A DNA stretch of 64,000 bases from Callorhinus ursinus (Eukaryota; Chordata; Mammalia; Carnivora; Otariidae): contig NW_020313005.1 in assembly GCF_003265705.1 (NCBI RefSeq), forward strand, positions 14,152,636-14,216,635, written 5' to 3'. The position numbers and the translations under genes are program-made. The notes below the pieces were generated by a model. That model ran no database searches, had not been told where the DNA came from, and saw only the letters and a program-made list of their open reading frames with translations. The first letter of the stretch is position 1, and every line of letters begins with the position of its first letter. Positions 23,117-34,909 of the stretch are shown one piece after another.

Positions 23117-24635
23117 AGCTTTGTAATATAGCTTGAAATCATGCATTGTGATGTCCCCAATTTTGTTTTTCTTTTTCAACATTTCATTGGCTATTTGCGG
23201 TCTTTATTTATTCCATACAAATGTTAGGATTGTTTGTTCCAGCTCTTTGAAAAGTGCCAATGGTATTTTGATTGGGATGGTGTTGAACGTGTAGATTGCT
23301 CTGGGTAGCATAGACATTTTCACAATATTTATTCTTCCAATCAATGAGCATGGGGTATTTTTCCCTCCTTTTGTGTTTTCCTCAATTTATTTCCTAAGTG
23401 TTCTGTAATTTCTAGAGTATAGATCCTTTACCTCTTTGGTTAGGCTTATTCCAGGGTATTTTATGGTTTTGGTGCAATTGTAAATGGAATCGATTCCCTA
23501 ATTTTTCTTTCTACAGTTACGTTGTTACTATATAGAACAGGAACTGATTTCTGTGCATTGATTTTTTTATCCTGCCACATTATTGAATTGCTGTATGAGT
23601 TCTAATAATTTAAGGGTGGAGTCTTTTGGCTTTCCCACATAAAGTATCATGTCATCTGTGAAGAGAGAGAGTTTGACTTCTTCTTTGCCAATCTGAATAC
23701 CTTTTATTTCTTTTGTTGTATGATTGCTGTTGCTAGGACTTCTAGTATTATGTTGACTGATAGTGGCAAGAGTGGTCATCCTTGATGTGTTCCTGATCTT
23801 AAGGGAAAAGCTCTCAGCTTGACCCCTTGAGAATGATATTCGTTGATGGCTTTTCATAGGTGTTTTTTATGAAATTGAGGAACAGTCCCTCTATCCATAC
23901 ACTCTGAAGAGTTTTAATCAGGAAAAGATGTTATCTTTATCAAATGCTTTTTCTGCATCATTTGAGAGGATCATATGGTTCTTGTCTTTTTTTTATTAAT
24001 GTGTTCTATCACAGTGATTGATTTGCAGATGTTGAACCACCCTTGCATCCCAGTAATAAATCCCACCTGGTCGTGATGAATAATCCTTTGAATGTACTGT
24101 TTGATCCTATTGGCCAGTATTTTGGTGAGAATTTTGGTACCCGTGTTGATTCCTCTGTAATTCTCCATTTTGGTTTTGGGATCAAGGTTATGCTGGCCTC
24201 ATAGAATGAGTTTGGAAGTTTTCCTTCTGTTTCTATTTTTTAGAAGAGCTTCAGAAGAATAGGAATTATTTCTTCTTTAAATGTTTGGTAGAATTCCGCT
24301 GGGAGGCCATCTGGCCTGGATTCTTGTTTTTTGGGAGGTTTTTGATTACTGTTTCAATTTTGTTACTGATTATTGGTCTATTCAGATTATCAATTTCTTC
24401 CTGTCTCAGTCTTGGTAGTTTATCAGTTTCCAGGAAGTCACTCATTTCTTCCAGGTGGCTTAATTTATTGACATATATTTCCTGATAATAATTTCTAATA
24501 ATTGTTTCTATTTCCTTGGTGTTAGTCATGATCTCTCCCCTTTAATTCATAATTTTATTAATTTGGGTCTTTTCTTTTGGATAAGTCTGGTCAAAGGTTT
24601 ATAGATCTTATTAATTCTTTCAAAGAACCAGCTTC

Positions 24636-24704
24636 TAGTTTTGTTGATCTACTATCACTTCTCGGCCTTTTGGCTAAGATCAAGTGTAGTTTTGTTGATC
24701 TACT
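24636..24704 (+). repeat. 18-bp target-site duplications around U2 fragment
   Basis: TAGTTTTGTTGATCTACT occurs at 24636-24653 and 24687-24704, identical. It is normal L1 ORF2 antisense sequence that should be present once. Confidence 0.97.
24654..24690 (+). pseudogene. U2 snRNA 5'-end retropseudogene (truncated)
   Basis: The 37 bp match the first 37 nt of U2 snRNA (the spliceosomal RNA that pairs with the branch point) with one difference: position 4 is A where U2 has G, a CpG-type transition. The TCTCGGCCTTTTGGCTAAGA core is exact, covering stem-loop I. The copy starts at nucleotide 1 of U2, stops before the branch-point recognition region is complete and has no poly(A). The perfect 18-bp TSD shows that it arrived by target-primed reverse transcription into L1. 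The last 4 bp (TAGT) could belong to U2 or to the TSD. It cannot make a functional snRNA. Confidence 0.95.
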
Positions 24705-25536
24705 CTACTTTTTCTTTTTAGTAACATATAATGTATTATTTGTTTCAGGGGTACAGGTCTGTGACTCATCAGCCTTACACAATTCAAAATGATCACCATA
24801 GCACATACTCTCCCAATGTCTGTCACTCATTTAACCCATCCCTCTTGCCCCCTCCACTCAACCCACCCTCAGTTTGTTTCCTGAGATTAAGAATCTCTTA
24901 TGGTTTGTCTCCCTCTCTGGTTTCCTGTTGTTTCATTTTCCCTTGCTTCCCGTATGATCCTCTGCCTTGTTTCTCAAATTCCACATATCACTGAGATCCT
25001 ATGATACTTGACTTTCTTTGATTGACTTATTTCGCTTAGCATAATACACTCGAGTTGCATCCACATTGTTGCAAATGGCAATATTTCATGTTTTAATGGC
25101 TGCATAATATTCCATTATATATATATATAATCTCACATCTTCTTTATCCATTCATCTGTTGGTGGACATCCGGGCTCTTTCCACAGTTTGGCTATTGTGG
25201 ACACTGCTGCTATAAACACTGGGGTGTATGTATATCTTCAGATCACTACATTTGTATCTTTGGGGTAAATACCCAGTAGTGCAGTTGCTGGGTCATAGGG
25301 TAGCTCTATTTTCAACTATTTGAGGAGCCTCCATTCTGTTTTCCAGAGTTATAGCCTTACCGTCTAAATGCTTGATTAGAATTTCAATATCATTTCCATT
25401 CTAATCCATTAGCCAGAAATTAGGTCAGTCACATTGTCACACTTAGCCAAAAGGGAGCTTGGGAAATGTGGTCTTCATTACGTCTGGCCATTGTATCGCT
25501 TGGGGCTATATTACTATAGAAGATTTTCCCTTAAGG

Positions 25537-27358
25537 TCAGATCACTACATTTGTAATTTTGGGGTAAATACCCAGTAATGCAATTGTTGGGTCATAGGGT
25601 AGCTCTATTTTAAACTATTTGAGGAACCTCCATACTGTCTTCCAGAGTGGCTGCACCAGCTTGCATTCCCATGAACAGTGTTAGGAGGGTTCCCCTTTCT
25701 CCACATCCTCGCCAACATCTGTCATTTCCTGACTTGTTAATTTTAGCCATTCTGACTGGTGTGAGGTGGTATCTCATTGAGGTTTTGTTTTGGATTTCCC
25801 TGCTGCTGAGTGATGTTGAGTACTTTTTCATGTGTCTGTTGGCCATTTGGATGTCTTCGTTGCAGAAATGTCTATTCACGTCTTCTGCCCATATTTTGAT
25901 TGGATTATTTGTTCTTTGGGTGTTGAGTTTGATAAGTTCTTTATAGATTTTGGATACTAGCCCTTTATCTGATATGTCATTTACAAATATCTTCTCCTTT
26001 TCTGTCGGTTGTCTTTTGCTTTTGTTGACTGTTTCCTTTGCTGTGCAAAAGCTTTTTATCTTGATGAAGTCCCAAAAGTTGATTTTTGCTTTTGTTTCCT
26101 TTGCCTTTAGTGATGTATCTAGGAAGAAGTTGCTGTGGCTGAGGTCGAAGAGGTTGCTACCTGTGTTCTCCTCAAGGATTTTGATGGATTCCTGTCTCAC
26201 ATTGAGGTCTTTCATTCATTTTGAGTCTATTTTTGTGTGTAGTGTAAGGGAATGGTCCAGTTTCATTCTTCTGCATGTGGCTATCCAATTTTTCTAACAT
26301 CATTTGTTGAAGAGCCTGTATTTTTTTCCATTGGATATTTTTCCAGCTTTGTCAAAGATTAGTTGGCCATAGAGTTGAGGGTCTATTTCTGGGCTCCCTA
26401 TTCTGTTCCATTGATCTAGGTGTCTGTTTTTGTGCCAGTACCATATTGTCTTGATGATTACAGCTTTTTAAAAAAAATATTTTATTTATTTATTTTGATG
26501 GAGAGAGAGAGAGACAGCGAGAGAGGGAACACAAGCAGGGGGGAGTGGGAGAGGGAGAAGCAGGCCTCCCGCCAAGCAGGAAGCCTGATGCAGGGCTCGA
26601 TCCCAGGACCCTGGGATCATGACTTGAGCCGAAGGCAGACATTTAATGACTGAGCCACCCAGGCGCCCTGATGATTACAGCTTTGTAAAAGATCTTGAAG
26701 TCCAGAATTGTGATGCCACCAGCTTTCCTTTTCTTTTTCCACTTTCCTCTGGTTATTCAGTTTTTTTCTGGTTCCATACAAATTTTAGGATTATTTGTTC
26801 CGTTTCTTTGAAAAAAGTGGATGGTATTTTGATAAGGATTTCATTGAATGTGTAGATTGCTCTAGGTAGCATTGACATCTTCACATTTTTTCTTCCAATC
26901 CATGAGCATTGAATATTTTTTTCCATTTCTTTGTGTCTTCCTCAGTTTCCTTCATGAGTATTCTATAGTTTTCTGAGTACAGATTCTTTGCCTCTTTGGT
27001 TAGATTTATTCCTAGGTACCTTATGGTTTTAGGTTCAATTGTAAACAGGAACAACGCCTTAATTTCTCTTTCTTCTGTCTTGTTGTTGTATAGAAATGCC
27101 ACTGATATCTGCGCATTGATTTTATATCCTGCCATTTTACTGAATTTCTGTATGAATTCTGGCAGTTTTGGGGTGGAGTCTTTTGGGTTTTCCACATAAG
27201 GAATCATATTATCTGCAAAGAATGAGAGTTTGACTTATTTACCATTTTGAATGCCTTTTATTTCTTTTTGTTTTCTAATTGCTGTGGCTAGGACTTCTAG
27301 TATTGTGTTGAATAGCAATGGTGATAGTGGACATCCCTGCCATGTTCCTGACCTCTCT
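25537..27358 (-). pseudogene. L1 ORF2 remnant
   Basis: The best piece is a 201-residue frame at 25610-26215 covering the ORF2 C-terminal third ([46 protein letters not shown]). Upstream pieces (26881-27207, 27235-27447) include TKLPEFIQKFSKMAGY-like sequence and [16 protein letters not shown] text (here [16 protein letters not shown]), just before the catalytic box. Frameshifted and interrupted by a SINE. Confidence 0.85.
26468..26668 (-). mobile_element. SINEC
   Basis: Antisense copy. TSD TGATGATTACAGCTTT at 26452-26467 and 26669-26684, perfect, in L1 ORF2. Confidence 0.98.
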
Positions 27359-27474
27359 TTTCGCTTAAATTTCAATGGCCTTTTCATGTCAGAATGTAAA
27401 TATAGGCATACATCTATCTCTTCATGTATAGTGTGCACAGCACACACAGACCCACAGTATAGTCACCAGGAGGT

Positions 27475-27690
27475 AGACGCTGATGCCAGACTTCCTGAGT
27501 TCAAAAAGCTGCTCCACTTACAAGCTTGTGGCCACCAGCAAGTTGTTTAAACTCTTCACATCAATGTTTCTTAATCTTTCAAATGATAATAAAACCTAGG
27601 ATTGTTGTGAAGATTAAATAAGATGGCATGTAGAATGGAACATTTCTGATGCAGAGTAAGTGCTCAGTAAGTATTTGCTATGTTCACACA
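27475..27690 (+). mobile_element. MIR SINE
   Basis: CAAGTTGTTTAAACTCTTCA, then GATTGTTGTGAAGATTAAAT, then GTAAGTGCTCAGTAAGTATT form the MIR core and L2-like end in correct order. Confidence 0.8.
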
Positions 27691-28019
27691 GACACATATG
27701 AGACAGTAGGCAGTGTGTGGGTTAACATAGACACACATGTGCAGATAACACCTAGGTACATTAGTACTCAGCAATACACTGAGAGACACAGACACCATAA
27801 GCACGTGTACATATCTGTACACATACAAACTTGTTCATGTCACAGACCTAACCAATGTCACAGAATCTGGAACCCCCATCTTACACCATTTTCACTTGGG
27901 AACCTCCTGCTCTCCTTGGAGTAAGTTCGTATGCTCTCATGTGAAAGACAGATTTCTCTAGGCTGAGTGTTGCTCTTTTGGGTAGAATTTACAACAGCGC
28001 TTTTACTTTATAGGTGTTA

Positions 28020-28185
28020 CTACAGTGTGAACTCCCATAGGGCAGGGGCTGTTTTCATCTTAGTTCTAGCTGGTACCTGGACCCCATCCAATTCCTTAAC
28101 ACCTAACATAGTGCCTTTTAGTCTGTATCTTGCATTTTTTATGAATGGCTGAATGAATGAATGAATGAATGAATGAACAAATGAA
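28020..28185 (+). mobile_element. L2 3' end
   Basis: GAACTCCCATAGGGCAGGGG followed by CACCTAACATAGTGCC and a TGAATGAATGAA tail is the classic L2 3' terminus. Confidence 0.8.
28147..28182 (+). repeat. (GAAT)n tail of L2
   Basis: Eight or so TGAA/GAAT units, the terminal repeat of L2. Confidence 0.85.
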
Positions 28186-28399
28186 CAAGAAAGCAGATGA
28201 ATGGACCTAACACATATTGATGATGTTTTCTCCCTTGTGACCACTTGATCACATCAAGAAAGTAGTGCATAAATAGCAGCACTGTGGTTATCATTAGTTC
28301 AGCTGTCATCCCTGTTGCTTGCTGACACCAGGATGTTCCCATTCTATTAAGACACAAGGAGTAATCCATTATATTTGCAAATCTCAAACTTGTGGACCT

Positions 28400-28598
28400 C
28401 AGATTTAATTATACATAAAAATAATTGTAAACCTGCTTAGGAAAGTACTTTGTTCTTGTTCCTTAGGCCTTGTTCCTAAAGATTCTGATTTTCCTGGGTC
28501 TGAGATGAGGCCCAGGGAGCTTTATTTATAATATGCACTCCTGGTGATTCCAAAATGGCTGGTCTAAAGACCATGCTGTGAAGAACACTAATCTAACA
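28400..28598 (+). mobile_element. MER5-like hAT-Charlie MITE
   Basis: AAGATTCTGATTTTCCTGGG then CTGAGATGAGGCCCAGGGAG and CTCCTGGTGATTCC...GACCATGCTGTGAAG matches MER5A/B in order. Terminal repeats are worn. Confidence 0.7.
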
Positions 28599-29355
28599 CA
28601 AATAATTTTTACATCTACCATATGATTTGAATCTTACAGAATCCTATAGAGAAAGATAGATGGAAATGCTTATGCCCATTTTATGGATTAAAACCTTAGG
28701 CTGGATCCACATTACACACAATGGAACTGGGGCTAGGGTTTAAGTCCTATACACCTAGGACCTTTTCTTGCCAGCAAGTGTCAACACTGAAAGTTGAAGT
28801 AGTTCACATTGCTCCTCCCTAGAGACTGAAAATGGAGGGCAAGTGGTGAACCTAGACCTCTCCCACCTGAAAGTAACAAAGTAATGTGTTTTCCCTGCCA
28901 GAGTAGCTAAAGGGGTTGTCAGGCTAGGACATCTCACATTCATTATTTGAAATTAATCAATATAATCTACCATGGTAACAGTCTAAAGAAGAAAATAATT
29001 ATGTGATCATATCAATTGAAGGAGAAAAATCATTTGATAGAATTCAACACCCATTTATGAAAAAAAGTTCTAAGAAAAATAAGAATTAGTTGAAGAGAAT
29101 TTGCTCAACTTAATAAAAAAAATCTACAAAAAAATCCATAGTTAGCAGTATACTTCGTGTTATCATGTTCATGAATTGGGATAGTCAACAGAGCAAAGAT
29201 ATCAATTTCTCTCCAAATTGATATAAAGCTTAATGTAATTCTTATCAAAATTCTAGCAAACACTTTTGTAAAGGTAGACAAAATTATCCTAATATTTATA
29301 TGGAAAGGCAACAAAACTAGAAAAGCTAAAACAACTTTTAAAAAGGAGAATAAAA

Positions 29356-29541
29356 TGTTGCTTGGGTGGCTCAGTTGGTTAAGTGTCTGCCTTTGGCTCA
29401 GGTCATGATTCCAGGGTCCTGGGATTAAGCCCTGCATTGGGCTCCCTGCTCAGTGGGGAGCCTGCTTCTCTCTCTCCCTCTGCCCTTCCCGCTGCTTCTG
29501 CTCTCTCTCTCTCTAATAAATAAATAAAATCTTCAAAGAAA
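29356..29541 (+). mobile_element. SINEC
   Basis: GCTTGGGTGGCTCAGTTGG start, CTAATAAATAAATAAAATCTT tail. Flanks are A-rich (AAAAAGGAGAATAAA versus AAAAAGAATAAA), an imperfect TSD. Confidence 0.93.
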
Positions 29542-29629
29542 AAGAATAAAGTCAGAATAATCAGTGTACCCAATTTCAAGACTTACCATATGTCTACAAT
29601 AACCAATACTCTGTTGTATTGGTGGAGGG

Positions 29630-30140
29630 TGTAGGGGAGCAAATTTTGCCACTCCAACCTATGTCTCTTTGGCATATCTATTACTTTAAACTGATTATTT
29701 TTAAGAGATTGCAGACACAAGAGAAGCTCTGAAAACCAAGAAGTTACCCTTTCTGTAAGAGACATATACATGTATAAATAAGGAAAACATCCATTTGTAA
29801 GGATGCATCCCTTGCTTTACTAGGAAGAAGGGTGGACTCTAAATCTCTAGAAACTGTTATCAATGAAGAAGGCAAAGACTTAACTCTGCATAACAACACT
29901 ATCTTTGTCTATTCTACTTTATCTAGTGGCTTCCATAACGCCCTATCCATCTTTCATCTTTAGCTGAAAATGTTATTTAAAATGATAGCTTCAAACATTT
30001 CAGGGAGTTACTCGGTTTTCCTAGGTCTTTCCCATATTATTAAACTTTTCTTTGATTTTCTCCTATTAATCTGTTTCATGTCAATGTGATTCTTAGGCCA
30101 GTTAGAGAATCTGTAAAGAATTTCTTTTTTCTCTCCAACA
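29630..30140 (+). mobile_element. Old solo LTR, ERVL-class (LTR33-like)
   Basis: A 511-bp block beginning TGTAGGGGAGCAAATTTTG and ending CCAACA interrupts the L1M ORF2, which resumes at ATGGAACAACATACAGAAAC. TG...CA ends and sequence such as GATTCTTAGGCCAGTTAGAG are typical of ERVL-type LTRs. There is no internal viral sequence. Family assignment is from memory. Confidence 0.65.
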
Positions 30141-30410
30141 ATGGAACAACATACAGAAACCAGAAATAGACCTGAAAAAATATGCCCAATTTATTTTTGA
30201 CAAAATGCAAAAGCAATTTAACAAATGGTGCTAAAGCAATTGGACATCCACAGAAAGCAAAATGAACCTCAATTTGTCTCACACCTTACATAAAATTAAC
30301 TCAAAATGGATCACAGACGTAAATGTAAAACATCAAGCCATAAAATTTTTAGAAAATAAACATAGGGGAAAATCTCTGGAATCTAGGTCTACACAAAGAG
30401 TTTTTAGACT

Positions 30411-31682
30411 TGATTTAGACTGTCCATATTCTGATTAGTGTCATCTCTGGTCTGCAGCTCCTGAGGGAAGCAGGTATGGTAGCAGGCATCTTCCACCCTG
30501 TTTACCCTCTGTGCCTGCCACTAGTAACCAGAAAAAAAAATCACCTCACATGCCAGGAAATCCTCTGAGGATGACTACATTTATTTCCTAGGACTTTAGA
30601 GGTTATAGCTCCAAATCCCAGCTGGATTTGTTTAGAGGTTGTAGGTGATACTACAAGCCCTTCTAATTAATTATCTTTCTTGCCTCTCACTGGTATAGTG
30701 AACTTACACTCTCCTAGGTTGCTCTCAAGTGTTGCCTGGGCAATTAACAGATATTCTGTGTGTGAATGGGACCACTGTTAGTCTGCCAGGGCCCCTTGCC
30801 TCTCTGCCTGCTGTGGTGAGATGTGCAAGGCAGGGATATTGTCAGTATGGAAAAGATCATATCTAGCAATGGCCTAATTATGGCCTAAAGAGTTTGAAGT
30901 CATGGTGTTCTGCATGTATGCTCTAAAACTCTGAACAATGAAGTTAATGTGACCAGAAAATAAATTATCACTCATATCTTGCATTTTCTTTATAAACTTG
31001 CATTTATAGTCATTGCAAGTGAAACACAACTTTTGGGAGAGTTATCAGAACACAGTGTTTATGGGCAACATGACAGGTGATGCAGCATCATGAGTAATGA
31101 TGGAACCAGCATTAGATAAATGGTATTAGGGAACTGTAGAGGCAAGGTGAGTTGTGTTGTTTCCATACAATCAGGTTCCAAAGATTTATAGTGCTGTGAG
31201 TTATAACAGTGTGGTTGACTTGTCCCAGTGGGGGACATGAAATTATTTAGAAATGACACATCTGACAATAAAGAAAAGACTTAGACAAGAAGGGATGGTG
31301 CTATACATTACTAGTACCTTCACACTTACTGATGGGACAAGAAGCAAACATATAAGTAACCCTTATCTGTCTTATTTTATTTTTTTCTGTGATAAATTGC
31401 TCTACTTCATGTTGGCTAATGGATTATGTAACACACATCTTTTTTGTTTATAGAGGCAGGACCCTGTGCAATAAGTGGCCATTCTGCATAGAGATGTTGA
31501 GGATCCAATATCTATATAAAAGTACTTCACAGTATAAATAATGTTGTTTAAATATTAGGGCTTGATAGTAGGCTTTTATTCCCCCATCTTTTCCTAGCTT
31601 TTTGTTAAGAGGATTGGGGAAAAAATGGATGAGAAAGTTTTTGTGAATATTGATATGCTTGGCAAATATCAGCATCATTCTT
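30411..31682. other. Unique sequence, no gene seen
   Basis: No recognised repeat or coding frame. AT-rich towards the right. Confidence 0.5.
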
Positions 31683-31991
31683 TTTTTTTCATAGTTTCAG
31701 AGTAGAATTTAGCGATTCATCAGTTGCATCTAATACCCAGTGCTCATTACATCAAGTGCCCTCCTTAATGCCCATCACCGAATTATCCCTTCCCTCCATT
31801 CGCTTCCCCTCCAGTAATCACCAGTTTGTTTTCTAGAGTTCAGCATCTCTTATGGTTTGCCTCCCTCTCAATTTTCATCTTATTTTATTTTTCCTTCCCT
31901 TCACCTATGTTCATTTGTTTTGTTTCTTAAATTCCACATATGAATGAAATCATATGGTATTTGTCTTTCTCTGACTGACTTATTTCATATA
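31683..31991 (-). mobile_element. 5'-truncated L1 3' end
   Basis: T-tail then CAGTTGCATCTAATACCCAG and the antisense ORF2-end/3' UTR. TSD AGCATCATTCTT at 31671-31682 and 31992-32003. The 3' UTR type differs from the arctoid copies, indicating an older subfamily. Confidence 0.9.
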
Positions 31992-32020
31992 AGCATCATT
32001 CTTAATACTAAGCTGGGTGG

Positions 32021-32215
32021 TGGTGGTGCCTGGGTGGCTCAGTCGTTGAGCGTCTGCTTTCAGCTCAGGTCATGATCCCAGGGTCCTGGGATCGAGCCCC
32101 GCATCGGGCTCCCTGCTCCGCGGGGAGCCGACTTCTCCCATTCCCACTCCCCCTGCTTGTGTTCTCTCTCGCTGTGACTCTCTCTGTCAAATAAATAAAC
32201 AAAATCTTAAAAAAA
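32021..32215 (+). mobile_element. Young SINEC
   Basis: Retains many CpGs (GGGATCGAGCCCCGCATCGG, CTCCGCGGGGAGCCG) and an unbroken tail. TSD AATACTAAGCTGGGTGG at 32004-32020 and 32216-32232, perfect. One of the least decayed SINEs of the window. Confidence 0.98.
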
Positions 32216-32549
32216 AATACTAAGCTGGGTGGGCTGACACAAGGTGAGAAGAGATGTGCTCAGGGTCATAAAGCTTGGTCTGATGGATATAGGACATGAA
32301 GTTCTCACATCCTCTTGAGCATTCTCTTCAGGTCTGTGCCTGATGCACATCATGCTGAGAGACATGAGCGATAGGCAGCCTCCCAGCTGGATTTGTTTGC
32401 CTGCTGAAACCCCTTCTATTACAATCCTACTTATTGAAGCAGCTTCCATTTGTCAAAAAAGGGGCAACTTTCCACAATAAATAATACTGGTGTAATCAAG
32501 TATTTCCTAATAGGCCCAACTACATTTAACTTTTACCATCAAAATATTT

Positions 32550-32880
32550 TTTTCCTCTTTCATTTTCAATTTCCTCATCTATAAAATGGTGATGGTGATA
32601 CCTGATCTGTTTTATAGAGCAATTGTTAGATTCAATGATGATGATGATGATGGAGATGATAATGATGGTGATGATAACAGCAACAATACAGTGACAACAA
32701 TAGTTGCCATTCAGTGTGAATATATTGTGACAGTCACTTTAGTAAGCTCTCTACAAGCACTGTCTCATTTTATCCTCACAACAATACTAGGAAGCAGATG
32801 AGGACATTTCACAAGAGGATGCTAGGCACAGAGGAGATGCGTAGTTTGTCCAAAGTCACATAGCAGCTGTGATGACAGCT
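32550..32880 (+). mobile_element. MIR/L2 fragments around a GAT repeat
   Basis: Left: CAATTTCCTCATCTATAAAA, the MIR core. Right: CACTGTCTCATTTTATCCTC then GCTGTGATGACAG-type L2 text. The (GAT)n tract lies between. Confidence 0.65.
32634..32675 (+). repeat. (GAT)n microsatellite
   Basis: GATGATGATGATGATGG then GATGATAATGATGGTGATGA. Confidence 0.9.
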
Positions 32881-34889
32881 GCAGGACACTGTTGCTGCCC
32901 TTGGTCCCTCTGATATCTGGACCAGGCAGATGAGGTGGAAAATAAGATGGTGGGTCTTAGAGTCTCTGTGAAAGGCAGCAGGAATTTTGTCCAGATTGCA
33001 GGATAGGGTACAGGAATCCAGGTTTTTCACTCTACCAGAGAGGAAGGTCTAGAGTGGAAATAGAGCTGACTTAACATGATATCTTGAGTTGCTGTGTCTT
33101 ATTCTCCACTTATAACATGGGTATGGTCTCCTTTGCCTTTCAGAAACAGTGCTCTTGTGATGATGGGTAAAGGGAAAGCACAGAAAGTCCAGTTTTCTAC
33201 TCTAAACAGCTCCACATGTGATTTCCTTTTCTTCTCCAATGTTGAATCTTTGAACAAGGCCAGACCTAGGCAAAGGTAATGTAGCATATGAAGCATGCAA
33301 TCAGAACAAAGGTAGACTCATTCTTGGTGTAGGATCATGGGGGCTCCCTGGTGTCTAAGATGTTGTCCCTGGTCCTGAATCATAAAAAGTCTGTGGGTTC
33401 TGAGGGAGGAAACTGAGCTACCTGGCAGAGGGGTGAGAAGTGAGTTAGTGAGCATTGCAGATTCAGGGCAGCAGTGAGTTACCACAGGTGCAGAAGTGTC
33501 TTCACAGTTAAATAGAGCAAAGTCACACCTGTCAGCTCTGGTGATAGCTTTCTTTCTGGAGCAGGTTTTCTATCTAAATTCTTTTAGGCAGTTAGGGATG
33601 AGGGAGGTAAATTTCTTCTTGAGTATTTTGCCTTTTGCTGTTTTCAGCTTGGCATAATCTGAATGCTAAAGTGGCCTATCTTAAGGCAATTCCTTCTGAG
33701 CCCCTAAGAGACCTTTGTTCAGGTGTGGCTGGCTACAAGGTTTTAAAACCACTTTGGCCATACCTGATTCTGAGTCCTCAGAAAGGTGGGCTGAGGGGAC
33801 ACCATGACAGCCCTAGAAACTTCTGTCACTCAAAACTGAGTCATGTCTGTAAGAGTCCTCCCTGGTTGGTTCAGAATTGCCCAGGGTCCTAGAGCATCAG
33901 CCTCAATGGGATGGCCATAACTCACAGTCCTGGGAGCCTGCACAAATGTATCAGGGGAAAAAAAAAAAAAGAGGATTGCCCAGTAGCTGTTTACAAAATT
34001 CTTGTGCTCTGTAGAAAAGACTGTGAAAATGGCCTAGAAGCTGCAGAAAAGACTAGGTAGGTTATTTCAGTGACTAAATAGCTGTGAGACTGCCTGAATC
34101 AACAGAGAGAAGTGCTCAGTTTCACAGTTTGGATCCTGCTGCTGTCCTTGCTGAGGTTTATTCAGTTTTAGACTGCAGGCTTTGGTCCACATGGCTGCCC
34201 ATTTCTTCCCCCAGGGGACACAAGGAGGAGCCTGGACTGGATCTCAACCACTTCCTTGCTGTTCAGGACTTTAGGGAACAGACTGAGGATGGAACACCAT
34301 GATCATTTCACAGCTCAGATGCCCCATGGTAAAGTCAGGAAAGTTTAGTACTATTCTTTCCATTTCTCATTTGTGGAAACTGAAGCTAAGAGAATATTAA
34401 CAACTTGTCTCAGGCCTCAAGGTGTGTGTGTAAAAGAATTGGAATTTGAATCTAGCTCATATAGCAGAAAAATCCTGTTTGGTTCATACTCATGTTCCCC
34501 AAAGGAAAGTGATCTTCCTCCAGTGCTCTGGCCACTCCTTGAGACATAATTCATGGAGTGTCTTTGTCAATGAGCCAATGCAGGTCACCCCACCTGTACA
34601 TGCTCAGGCCTTCACCACATATCCTTTGGGTGCATGTTTCCTCTCCCCTTGGCCTGCTGCTTAGATGAGGTGATGGGCCCTACATTCTGAACTTTTCAGC
34701 CCTCCATTTTGTCTTTACCCACTAAGAGACAAAGAAAAAAATCCCTCATTCTTTGGTCTATAATATATCTCAATTTTGTATTTTAAAAGGTAATAATTTA
34801 TATGATAGAATGTTCCTTTAAACATTCTAAAAAGTGGGTTTATTGGAAAATTTTTACCCTGTTTGATTATCTAAATGCTCTTGTATTTC
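32881..34889. other. Unique sequence with weak L2 trace
   Basis: About 34350-34450 resembles an L2 end (TTTGTGGAAACTGAAGCTAA). Otherwise no family recognised. Frames at 33635-33892, 34084-34302 and 34446-34664 lack recognisable domains. Confidence 0.45.
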
Positions 34890-34909
34890 AAGAATGAGTG
34901 TATATACTT

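Larger units (their letters stand above)
23117..24709 (-). mobile_element. L1 ORF2 fragment
   Basis: Begins in mid ORF2 (TTTGTAATATAGCTTGAAAT, equivalent to 18775) with no 3' UTR, directly against the 5' UTR of the preceding L1. Runs antisense through RT (FTDD again at about 23650; [17 protein letters not shown] at about 24060) to about 24709. A U2 fragment is inserted at 24654. Confidence 0.9.
24710..27358 (-). mobile_element. Composite older L1 with internal duplication
   Basis: Starts with a T-rich tail and the older 3' UTR type (ACATATAATGTATTATTTGT). It continues into ORF2 antisense and ends abruptly near 27358 (CATGTTCCTGACCTCTCTTTT). About 110 bp of ORF2 C-terminal sequence appears twice (25238-25350 and 25537-25650) with 186 bp of other DNA between. 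A SINE is inserted at 26468-26668. Confidence 0.85.
28950..30410 (+). mobile_element. Ancient L1M ORF2 region
   Basis: ATGTGATCATATCAATTGAA, GAATTCAACACCCATTTATG, TAATATTTATATGGAAAGGC and GCCATAAAATTTTTAGAAAA are decayed L1 ORF2 landmarks in sense order. A SINE (29356-29541) and an LTR (29630-30140) interrupt it. Older than the arctoid L1s; no usable frame remains. Confidence 0.8.
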
